Source of the DNA: Flammeovirgaceae bacterium
GTDB taxonomy: Bacteria; Bacteroidota; Bacteroidia; Cytophagales; Cyclobacteriaceae
NCBI GenBank assembly: GCA_015180985.1
Contig: CP054185.1
Span: 2,603,225 to 2,667,224, forward strand
Direction of reading: 5' to 3'
Length of the DNA stretch: 64,000 nucleotides
The translations under genes and the position numbers were made by a program. Below are positions 56,597 to 64,000 of this stretch, one piece after another; the stretch's first letter is position 1; each line of letters begins with the position of its first letter. The notes beneath the pieces were generated by a model that saw only the letters and a list, made by a program, of their open reading frames with translations, was not told the origin of the DNA and did not search any database.

Positions 56597-57826
56597 CTAT
56601 TCAAAACTCCCATCGGGCTTAAGTTTTATCAACGCTATTTTATCCTGGTTGATAAGGTTCATGGTACCCAACACCAAAATATCACCATTCGGTAATTCGG
56701 CAACGGCAGATGCCCGATCATCGGTTGATTCGCCTCCAAAAGAAGTTTGAAATTCGATATCAAGTGCAGGGTTTACTTTAGCCAGCCAGATATTACGCGT
56801 ATTACCAGGCCGGATTTGGTTGCCCACAATCAAATACCGGTTTACTCCGTACGAACAGGCATGTACTCCCTGAAAGCCGGACGAAAAACTTTTCGATTCA
56901 GATAATGTAAATCCATTAATTACTTTGGTAAGCAAAATGGACTGATCACCGGAGGTACTGGTAGTTGTACCGATGGCAAGGTAAGCCCCCGATGGGGAAC
57001 TTGTAATCCACGACATTCGTTCAGCAGTAGCTGCTCCGCCTTCAAAAAAATCCGTTCGAACATTGTCTTTAACTTTATTAAACCAGAAATTATAATCATA
57101 CAATGAGATTACATTTAGTTCACCCGACAGCAGTTTATCAGTATAAGCGGCAAAGTAATGTTCGGTAGGGCTTATATCGAAATACTTAATGCCCATGATA
57201 TCACCTTCACCGCCAAAGTCGGTGGGCCACGTTGTAAGGTTAAGATTTCCATCAAAGCGGATGGATAACAGATCGCTCAAGTCAGTTACAGCCATGGGGC
57301 CGTCATTAAAAGCTTCGGGCGAGGTGTTTCCTGTAACGATAAAGCCGCCATCGGAGGTTGTGGTTACCGAATAACCATACTGGCTTTGCCAGGCATTGTA
57401 CTCCACGCTGTCTTGCTTATTTCCGGTTTGGTCAATGATAATCAACTTTACCAGGGTGCTGTCGCCAATAGGCTTACGGGTATTTGTAAGTATTACAAAA
57501 TTTCCGGCAAAGGGACCCGCAGTTACCAACTCGATGTCGCGGGCATCCTCAAATGCAGTACCCATACGTTTTTGCCAGATAATATCACCGGCTGAATTTG
57601 CCTTTACAAGAAAAATGCGCCTTTGCTGAGGAGCAACCTGCGTGGAACCTAAAATAAGTATTGTGCCATCCGCATTTACAATCAGATCCCTTCCATCCTG
57701 GTCACCGTCCTCTCCATAGTATTTGATAAAGTGTTCTTTGAACACGGGTTCAACATTGTTACCGGTATCACACGATAGCCCAATGCATATGAACAGCAAA
57801 TTCAATAACAAACCCCTACTCTTCAT
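56597..57826 (-). CDS. beta-propeller-like lipoprotein
   Basis: A 409-aa protein with a lipoprotein signal (LLLNLLFICIGLSC, Cys near 20) and repeated strand units of the form DGTILILGS, GNFVILTNT, DGGFIVTGNT, GAYLAIGTT and NGDILVLGT, about seven blades. That layout suggests a beta-propeller exposed at the outer membrane or periplasm. The ATG at 57826 is chosen over an earlier TTG because it starts the signal directly. It overlaps the preceding barrel gene by 11 nt and lies 95 nt before the giant adhesin gene, on the same strand. A partner role in adhesin assembly or anchoring is conceivable but unproven. Confidence 0.8.
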   Translation of the reverse strand: MKSRGLLLNLLFICIGLSCDTGNNVEPVFKEHFIKYYGEDGDQDGRDLIVNADGTILILGSTQVAPQQRRIFLVKANSAGDIIWQKRMGTAFEDARDIELVTAGPFAGNFVILTNTRKPIGDSTLVKLIIIDQTGNKQDSVEYNAWQSQYGYSVTTTSDGGFIVTGNTSPEAFNDGPMAVTDLSDLLSIRFDGNLNLTTWPTDFGGEGDIMGIKYFDISPTEHYFAAYTDKLLSGELNVISLYDYNFWFNKVKDNVRTDFFEGGAATAERMSWITSSPSGAYLAIGTTTSTSGDQSILLTKVINGFTLSESKSFSSGFQGVHACSYGVNRYLIVGNQIRPGNTRNIWLAKVNPALDIEFQTSFGGESTDDRASAVAELPNGDILVLGTMNLINQDKIALIKLKPDGSFE

Positions 57827-58940
57827 TATCAATTTTTTTTACTGATTTAAGCACGGTTTTCGTTTTCGCCTTTTTTAGCTTACGAGGTTTATACAACGGT
57901 TTAATAAAACCAATCGATACGGAGAGGTTATCCAATCTGAAATAGTCATCCACATGACCGAACTCCTGCATGGGTCTGCCGGCAAAGGTGGTTGTGTTGG
58001 TAACTAAATTAGTGAGCCCGAAAGCGTACCGTAAATCCGCGAACAGATAGTCTAGTTTCCATTTGTATTTAACAGCGCCACCAACGATAAAAGAGGCAGC
58101 AAGCCTGTTGCGATACGGGAGAAAATCAATCTTAGGGCTTGATGCTATAATAGTATTCAGTCCGTTATCACCCTGATTATTGTTGAATATTTCAAGTTCT
58201 CCTTTAGAAGAAAACATATAGCTAAAAGAAACTCCGGCAAAGGCCTGCGGTAAAAATTTCCGCACCTGCGATTTATAAAACCTGTCGAAGGAGTATTTTA
58301 TCATTACCGGTAGCTGAACCCAATTTGCCCGCTCAAAGAAAATCTGCTGATCGCGTTCGAAAACATTAAATCGTTCACGTTTAAAGTCAGTTAATGTCCA
58401 TCCGATTTCTGCCGAAAGCGCAAGGTGCTCTGAATAATTCCAGTCAATGCCACCCAAAACCTGGATCCCCGGCTTAATGGTGTATTGAGTACTGATTGGT
58501 ACCGGGCCGGAGGAAGGCAAAATTTCATGAATAACACGGTTTATCGAAACGTTAGTGCCCATCCGGCCATACACCGAAAAAATGGGTGAGGCCGTAAATT
58601 TTTTACTCAGGTAAACCACATCAATAGGATCAACAGCGGGGTCAGTAGCAAATTCAGGATTGGCATCAAGAACCTGCAGGTAACTGTTTTCTGCAGCCAG
58701 TGGGTCATCCAGCAACAGGTAAACCTGGGTAAGCAGCAGGTAGGCCCGCTGCCGTTGTTCGCGGGTAAACCCATCGCGAATGCAGTTGGCCAGCATACCG
58801 GGTACTCCGTAAAACCTGCCGGAGTTAAATTCTTCTGTTGCCTGATTTAACACTTGTTCGCAGGTCACTTCCTGAGACCATGAAAGAATCGTGCTCCACA
58901 AGATTAAAGATGCCCCAACTAAAGTTCGAACGCAGCGCAT
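57816..58940 (-). CDS. outer-membrane barrel protein with N-terminal TPR-like region
   Basis: A 374-aa protein with a signal peptide (LVGASLILWSTILSWSQ). Residues about 25-100 form a TPR-like region (FNSGRFYGVPGMLANCI, QRAYLLLTQVYLLLDDPLAA), and about 110-350 form a barrel domain (FSVYGRMGTNVS, LALSAEIGWTL, LPVMIKYSF). A basic tail (KPRKLKKAKTKTVLKSVKK) ends it. It does not resemble PorP/SprF. It starts 5 nt after the nSTAND gene and overlaps the lipoprotein gene, so the three are translated as one unit. It could be an outer-membrane output of the NTPase; this is inference. Confidence 0.8.
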   Translation of the reverse strand: MRCVRTLVGASLILWSTILSWSQEVTCEQVLNQATEEFNSGRFYGVPGMLANCIRDGFTREQRQRAYLLLTQVYLLLDDPLAAENSYLQVLDANPEFATDPAVDPIDVVYLSKKFTASPIFSVYGRMGTNVSINRVIHEILPSSGPVPISTQYTIKPGIQVLGGIDWNYSEHLALSAEIGWTLTDFKRERFNVFERDQQIFFERANWVQLPVMIKYSFDRFYKSQVRKFLPQAFAGVSFSYMFSSKGELEIFNNNQGDNGLNTIIASSPKIDFLPYRNRLAASFIVGGAVKYKWKLDYLFADLRYAFGLTNLVTNTTTFAGRPMQEFGHVDDYFRLDNLSVSIGFIKPLYKPRKLKKAKTKTVLKSVKKIDNEE

Positions 58941-58945
58941 CTTCT

Positions 58946-61900
58946 CTATTGATAGTCTTTAATAAGCAGGTTAACACAGGTTGTTTCATAGTCTATATCG
59001 TTACCAACATAGGTCTTCCATTCATCCTGTGTCATGTTTCTTGACATTTTCGGGCAAATCTGGCTGGCCAGGAATTTTGGATCGGTTGGCCATATCCGTA
59101 TTTCAGATTCATGACAGGCGGCTATCAGGTAGTCGCTGCCACGGGCAAAGGCTATGTCCCACACAAAGCCATTGTTGTTGTCCATCACTATCGGTAAGTC
59201 TTCGGGGTTATCCAGTACCCACATCTGAAGTCGTTTATCAGCACCGGCACTGGCCAGCAACTTGCCATCAGGTGAAAATTCAACATCATAAACTCCTGCC
59301 TTATGCCCGGTAAACTGACGTTCTTCCTTGCGCAAATTCAAATCATACAATTTTACCAGTCCACGCTTATCATTGATTTCGAAAGTACCATAAGCGAGCT
59401 TTTGGCCATCCGGACTAAATTGAATGGACAAAACCTGAGCACCTGAATATTCCTTTAGCATTTCGGCTTTGCCGGATTGCAGATCGATCAATACCAGTTG
59501 TCCGGACCAAGCTGCACCGGCTACTGTGCGGCCATCCGGGCTAACCGCTAATGTCTTAATCTCATAAGGCAGGCTGCAAATTGTTCTTGACCTGCCCGTT
59601 CGATGGTCGACCACAGAAATTGTTCGGTCGGATTTAGCTACCAGAAGACCGCTGTTATCAGGTAAAAATGCTAATGCATTGGTTACTCCTGTAAGCCCCT
59701 TAACTACCAGTGGCTTTTGCGAATTACCCTGAAGATCAAAAACCTGTATGGATGCAGAGTCTGTTCCATTAGCCAGATATCGTTCATCCGAACTTAGTGC
59801 AATTACACGGTTAGGATACGGATTTTCAAAGCCTGTGGGTGCGCTTGTTTGCTTTTCGTAATTACCGGTAAAAATTCGTCCATCGGCCCCGGCCGCATAA
59901 AAGGTTGCCGAACGTGAGGATACGGCTATCGAATTGATTCGGTTGCGGGGCGGGCCGGGCACTTTAACGGCATTGAATGTTGAGCCGCTAAACAGTTTAA
60001 GTGCATGATATAATCCATTGTAGATGTACGGATCGTACCGTTTACCTCCGTAACGGGTATTAAAATGATAAGCCTGCATAATCTGGGCCCCAGCCAAATC
60101 CCGATCATCATCTTCCTGATAGGATATACCGGCTAACTTTTGAGCAACGGCAAGCATATAAAGCCCATTGGCGCGTTCGAACTGAGCATTAGCCCGTATG
60201 GTTTCGGTTTCTGCAATTATTCGTTGCTCTCGTTCCTTCTCACCCGCTGCAATAGCCAGCGCTTCCTGTTCCTCGGCCTTTTTCAATGCGGCAATAGCCA
60301 GGTTGCGCTGCCGGTTGGCTTCAGCCAACGCCTTTTCAACGTTAATCAGTGCCTGTTCTAATTCATCCTTTCTGCGGTTGGCCAATTCGGTTGCCGCTTC
60401 GGCTTCAATTCGTTTTTGTTCAGCCAGCGCACGTTGGTCCGCTGCTTCCCGTTCGCGCTTTTCAGCAAGCCTGGTCTGATTGTCGGCTTCAACTTTCTGA
60501 ATGTAAGCAAACACCAGAAACAACAAGGCGATTACGGCCGCTATACCAAGGACCACTGCAGTAACCCTGGCCCTTCGCAGCATTCGTTTTTGCTGCAGTT
60601 CCTGATTTTTTAATTCTGCTTCGTATGTAATACGGCTGGTATCGAGAAATACGATAGCCCGCTCAAATGCTTCATCATACCGTTGGGCCCATTCGCGGGT
60701 TGGCCGTTGTTTTTTCTGCCAGTTCAAGGCCAGTTGCAAATCGGGTGGTCTCCACAAACCCGTGCGACCAATCTGGTACATGGCCGCAGCATCTGACAGC
60801 CGCTTATACATCTGGGCTGACTCAAATTCTTCTTGAACCCAGGAGGTAAGGCGAATCCAGATGCGCATTAAGCTTTCGTGAGAGAGTTCAATTACCGATT
60901 CGCTGTTAAGCGGAACATGATGTGATGGCATTAAAAACGACCGGCCGGGTTTGCGGAAATGCTCGACCACGGCAATCATTTCTTCCTCATCGGCATCGGC
61001 CAGGCGAGCAATAAGGCCGAGTTTTGCCGGTCTGCGCATACCCCGGCTTTCGCTGCTTTTTTCGGTAATGCTTTTAAAAAGAATTTCAGCAATTTCCTTC
61101 TCCCGGGGCGATAGTTCTTCCAGCACCTCATTGGCGTGTTGTGAAAGGGCCTGTTCAATCCGACCGATGGTATTGTAATGCCGGATATCCATCGGCTCCC
61201 CAGGCTCCCGATTATTCACCCAGTAATCCCAGGTGCGCATCAATGCATGTTGTAATATGGGCAACTGATCCTGGTTTTTGCCCATATCGTTCAGTAGCCT
61301 TTTTACAAGGCGTTGGGAAATTTTACCACCGGCCACGGCAACAGGTCCCTCGATAGCAAGTTTCTTTTGCTCGCGCGTCATCTGCGGCACCAGGTAGTTG
61401 CTGTTATTAATAACCTGAGTAAGGCCCGGAAATGCCGCACACTTTGAAATAAAATCAGACCGCATGGTAACCGCTACAAAGATTGGCGTATCGGTTTGCT
61501 GAATAGCGTGCAGGATAAGGTTTACATATGCTTGTGCATCATTTTCTGCTTCGCCATATTCGTTTGAATCGCGGTAGCGGAACAATTCTTCAAACTGATC
61601 AAGCATGAAGAATATATTGTCCTGTCGGAAGGTTTGCAAAAACCTTGAAACTTCAGAAAGCCCGTGGGGTCCGCTGCGTAACACAGAAAGAATAATAGAC
61701 CGGTATATGGGTATATCCTCCTGTTGAATCCGCTTGTGCTGAACCATGTATTGAACTACTGATTCGGCCAGGTTTTCGATTGGTGACGTGCCGGGACGCG
61801 TGATTATAACATGCCAATGCGGACTGGAGTGCGAAACAAAACCTCCGTAGAGCACGGGTACAAGTCCGCATGACATTAATGATGATTTTCCGCTTCCGGA

Positions 61901-62104
61901 ATAACCCATTACGCAAACAAAGCGATGGGTAGCAAGTTTTGTTAAGATTTCGTCAACCTGGCCTTCCCGACCAAAATACAGATGACATTCATCAACGGTA
62001 AAGGGCCGCAACCCGGGAAACGGATTAACAGCATGGGGCTGAATTTCGGTATGAATTTCAGGCAATTCCTGTTCAGGTTCGGTATGTAGCGGCTTACTCA
62101 GCAT
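58946..62104 (-). CDS. nSTAND1 NTPase fused to membrane helix, coiled coil and WD40 repeats
   Basis: The 1052-aa protein opens with the nSTAND1 hallmark NPFPGLRPF (residues 27-35), a Walker A GYSGSGKS (67-74, Lys73) and a Walker B-type FFMLDQFEELF near 165. A STAND helical part follows, then one membrane helix near 507-530 (TAVVLGIAAVIALLFLVFAY) and a long charged coiled coil (about 530-650). The C-terminus has WD40-like repeats (about 700-1030: GHKAGVYDVEFSPDGKLLAS, LSIQFSPDGQKLAY). Topology would put NTPase inside and WD40 in the periplasm. STAND NTPases act as switches in signalling and in anti-phage conflict systems. It heads a tight operon with a barrel and a lipoprotein. Confidence 0.88.
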   Translation of the reverse strand: MLSKPLHTEPEQELPEIHTEIQPHAVNPFPGLRPFTVDECHLYFGREGQVDEILTKLATHRFVCVMGYSGSGKSSLMSCGLVPVLYGGFVSHSSPHWHVIITRPGTSPIENLAESVVQYMVQHKRIQQEDIPIYRSIILSVLRSGPHGLSEVSRFLQTFRQDNIFFMLDQFEELFRYRDSNEYGEAENDAQAYVNLILHAIQQTDTPIFVAVTMRSDFISKCAAFPGLTQVINNSNYLVPQMTREQKKLAIEGPVAVAGGKISQRLVKRLLNDMGKNQDQLPILQHALMRTWDYWVNNREPGEPMDIRHYNTIGRIEQALSQHANEVLEELSPREKEIAEILFKSITEKSSESRGMRRPAKLGLIARLADADEEEMIAVVEHFRKPGRSFLMPSHHVPLNSESVIELSHESLMRIWIRLTSWVQEEFESAQMYKRLSDAAAMYQIGRTGLWRPPDLQLALNWQKKQRPTREWAQRYDEAFERAIVFLDTSRITYEAELKNQELQQKRMLRRARVTAVVLGIAAVIALLFLVFAYIQKVEADNQTRLAEKREREAADQRALAEQKRIEAEAATELANRRKDELEQALINVEKALAEANRQRNLAIAALKKAEEQEALAIAAGEKEREQRIIAETETIRANAQFERANGLYMLAVAQKLAGISYQEDDDRDLAGAQIMQAYHFNTRYGGKRYDPYIYNGLYHALKLFSGSTFNAVKVPGPPRNRINSIAVSSRSATFYAAGADGRIFTGNYEKQTSAPTGFENPYPNRVIALSSDERYLANGTDSASIQVFDLQGNSQKPLVVKGLTGVTNALAFLPDNSGLLVAKSDRTISVVDHRTGRSRTICSLPYEIKTLAVSPDGRTVAGAAWSGQLVLIDLQSGKAEMLKEYSGAQVLSIQFSPDGQKLAYGTFEINDKRGLVKLYDLNLRKEERQFTGHKAGVYDVEFSPDGKLLASAGADKRLQMWVLDNPEDLPIVMDNNNGFVWDIAFARGSDYLIAACHESEIRIWPTDPKFLASQICPKMSRNMTQDEWKTYVGNDIDYETTCVNLLIKDYQ

Positions 62105-62170
62105 ACGATGCCACGAAGAACCTGAAATTTAATGTTTTGAAGCCGAAAAGTTAAGCCCACACTTCAATTA

Positions 62171-62215
62171 TTAGTTTAAAAAATAGAAATCCAGCTACTT
62201 AGTTTAAAAAATAGA
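62171..62215. repeat. 17-nt direct repeat upstream of the nSTAND gene
   Basis: TTAGTTTAAAAAATAGA occurs at 62171-62187 and 62199-62215, 28 nt apart, in the 148-nt gap before the nSTAND gene. On its coding strand the copies read TCTATTTTTTAAACTAA, close to a -7 box. They might be tandem promoter parts or a regulator binding pair. Confidence 0.6.
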
Positions 62216-62252
62216 CTCTAAATAAGCGAATTTGGCCAGAAATCGCAAATTT

Positions 62253-64000
62253 TTATACAAATTCAATTACCCGGTCGGCCAATTTTACGTTATCTGACAG
62301 CAACTCGTAAAACTGATCTTTGTTGATTTTTAATAAAGTTACGTCAGTCTTGGCTATGATCAGGTTAGTACTTACAAAGTTGGGCATAGCCAACATCTCC
62401 CCTATAAATTCACCATCTTTAAATATTCCCGAAAGAGTACCCCTTTGGTAGAAATCAACTTCGCCCTTTACCACAACAAAAAAATCATTGTTTACGGTTT
62501 CATCAAGGGTCATCGATTCATCCTTACTGAGTGAAACTTCCCGGCTAATATCGGCCAGATAAGTCAGGGTTATTCCGGGAACATCCTCAAATACGCTTAC
62601 TTTCATGAAAAACAAAACTTTACTGAACCGGCTCAACCTGTCCGTCAGTACAATTTCGTCAAGTTCCTTTTTTCTGGCAGCACCCAGCCTGCGGGAGTTT
62701 TCTTCATACTCCTGCTCATCAATCTGCCAAAGCGCGAAGGCAGCCACTTCACTAATTAGCTGATCCGGGTTAAACAACTGTGCAATCAGGTCAAGCTTAA
62801 ACGCTTCGATGCGCTGATTACCGATTTGAAACAACACACATGCCTTGGTCCACCGGTTCGACTGGGTGAAGTCGCGGTTAATAATGAATTTCAATACCAA
62901 ACGTGCATCTAACTTTACCCGCGGATAAAAAATGTCAAGTCGTTTAATACGCTCTTCATCCGAAATTTCATCGAGTACCGGGATGATACGCTGCTTGAGT
63001 TGCTCAGACAAAAATACATCGAGCAATTCCACTGCATAGGTTATTCCTTCGGTGGTTCCACTTTCAATATTTTCCTTCACCAGTTGAATTGAGCGGGTGT
63101 CATAGAGCATCGCCAACAGCATATATATGTGCTCAATATCATTTTGAATCTCCCATTTTAATGAATTGATTATGTGCTTATTATACTCACTTGACCCAAG
63201 TTCCTGTATAGCACTCAGATTCCACCGTAAATCCGCAATATCATTTTCGATGGCATACTTAATGCGGGTAACCTGCGAGATGCCGGCTTTAAATCCACAT
63301 TCGCCTAACGATAGCAGCACCTGTGATACAATAACCTTATTGGGGTAATCGATTTTATTCCATAGTAAATCCTTAGCCCGTTGGCCGCCAATACGGCCCA
63401 TCGCCTGGATGATGCGTTGCATCAGGTGTGTGCTCTGTCCGCTTTTATAAAAAGCTGTTTCCAAAGCCGGAAGTGTTTTTGTACCCATAAGCACCAGTGC
63501 ATTCATCGCCTGATTACTGAAAATAGGGTTGGCCATATTATCAATAACTGCATTAATCACTTCGGCATTGTGCTTTTTTATGGATGACTTAATAGCGGTA
63601 TTCCTCACCTTGGTTTCCGGGTCATTCAGAAGTTCAATCAGGAACGAGATAGAATCATCCGAGGAGGTATGCAGCAATAATTCTGCAGCATACTGCCTGT
63701 CATTGGCATTGGCTGACCGGGCCAGGCGCTGAATACGGGCTTTTGTAATATCGCCTTCGTTATCGAGAATCATCTGCAGATCAGTTATACTGAGCAGGTT
63801 TCTTTCGGAAGGGTTTGTTTTTTCCGGATCAAGGCGAATAACATATTGATCGGATACGGACAGGCCCTTCATTTCATTCATCCGCTCCTGCGCGTAATGT
63901 TTAACGGCTTCATCTTCGTTCCGAATAAGGTTATTTACCCAAACCGGGGTTTGACTGGCGTTGATTTTCTCAAGTAACTTATAAGAGAACACCGCCTTTT
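62253..64000 (-). CDS. HEAT-repeat protein with cNMP-binding-like C-terminal domain (5' end outside window)
   Basis: The frame is open to the right edge; a GTG at 63992 exists, but coding sense continues upstream, so the gene is cut by the window. The visible ~580 residues hold HEAT-type helical repeats (NDRQYAAELLLHTSSDDS, DPETKVRNTAIKSSIKKHN, MQRIIQAMGRIGGQRA) and a C-terminal cyclic-nucleotide-binding fold (about the last 110 residues: NDFFVVVKGEVDFYQRG, GEFIGEMLAMPNFVS). The usual phosphate-binding Arg after GE(L/F)xxL is absent, so ligand binding is doubtful. In this phylum the combination often follows an ADP/ATP-carrier-like transporter in one polypeptide. That part, if present, is outside. 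Confidence 0.82.
   Translation of the reverse strand, partial: KAVFSYKLLEKINASQTPVWVNNLIRNEDEAVKHYAQERMNEMKGLSVSDQYVIRLDPEKTNPSERNLLSITDLQMILDNEGDITKARIQRLARSANANDRQYAAELLLHTSSDDSISFLIELLNDPETKVRNTAIKSSIKKHNAEVINAVIDNMANPIFSNQAMNALVLMGTKTLPALETAFYKSGQSTHLMQRIIQAMGRIGGQRAKDLLWNKIDYPNKVIVSQVLLSLGECGFKAGISQVTRIKYAIENDIADLRWNLSAIQELGSSEYNKHIINSLKWEIQNDIEHIYMLLAMLYDTRSIQLVKENIESGTTEGITYAVELLDVFLSEQLKQRIIPVLDEISDEERIKRLDIFYPRVKLDARLVLKFIINRDFTQSNRWTKACVLFQIGNQRIEAFKLDLIAQLFNPDQLISEVAAFALWQIDEQEYEENSRRLGAARKKELDEIVLTDRLSRFSKVLFFMKVSVFEDVPGITLTYLADISREVSLSKDESMTLDETVNNDFFVVVKGEVDFYQRGTLSGIFKDGEFIGEMLAMPNFVSTNLIIAKTDVTLLKINKDQFYELLSDNVKLADRVIEFV

Noticed and set aside
57816-58940. PorP/SprF-family partner of the giant protein
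   Set aside because: The N-terminal motif typical of PorP/SprF is absent and a TPR-like region is there instead.

Overview
The window reads as chromosomal DNA of a member of the Bacteroidota, most likely a Cytophagales relative. The signs are Por/type IX secretion (T9SS) C-terminal sorting domains on two secreted proteins, starts without Shine-Dalgarno sequences, promoters of the TTG-N19/20-TAnnTTTG type, many SPOR, TPR and beta-barrel envelope proteins, and a plug-less TonB-receptor-like barrel. No rRNA, tRNA, CRISPR array, insertion sequence or prophage was seen.

Plus-strand block 1-16.9 kb. It begins with the 3' end of an unknown gene overlapping a T9SS-secreted subtilase. Ribulose-phosphate 3-epimerase, a lipoprotein pair (LpoB-like plus a TPR lipoprotein), an outer-membrane protein with an apparent CTG start, DNA gyrase A and a periplasmic TPR protein ending at a perfect 15-bp-stem terminator follow. 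Next is a sugar-degradation operon: a GH127 beta-L-arabinofuranosidase, a lipoprotein aldose 1-epimerase, and a 934-aa fusion of a glycosidase-like barrel with a formylglycine-generating-enzyme (SUMF1) domain. A phospholipase D/cardiolipin synthase gene closes the block.

Accessory island 16.85-18.74 kb. It is gene-poor and rich in palindromes. It has one small GIY-YIG nuclease gene bracketed by about 40-bp imperfect inverted repeats and one unknown 132-aa gene, with recurring AACATAA/TTATGTT ends. It looks like a set of small mobile or cassette-like units.

Envelope blocks 18.7-34.4 kb. A plus-strand operon encodes a barrel, a DM13 lipoprotein, YceI and an Omp85-like protein, followed by a YHS protein and an unusual membrane-anchored TAXI-type binding protein. 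The minus strand then carries TerB-like, rhomboid, DNA polymerase III delta, a giant TPR protein, a TonB-receptor-like barrel, SPOR, ExbB, ExbD, TonB, DoxX and a small membrane protein. The last gene has a strong promoter overlapped by two perfect palindromes.

Signalling and giant adhesin, 34.5-64 kb. An NtrC-type regulator and a cytoplasmic hybrid histidine kinase run on the plus strand and collide with an 18.7-kb minus-strand gene for a 6237-aa T9SS-secreted protein. Its centre is an array of 510-bp units (14 A plus 15 B PKD-like domains) that look identical by eye, flanked by progressively diverged copies. Directly upstream on the same strand, tightly packed, are a beta-propeller lipoprotein, an outer-membrane barrel with a TPR region and an nSTAND1 NTPase-transmembrane-coiled-coil-WD40 protein. 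These four genes may form one surface system, and this is the most interesting candidate in the window. A HEAT-repeat/cNMP-like gene runs off the right edge.
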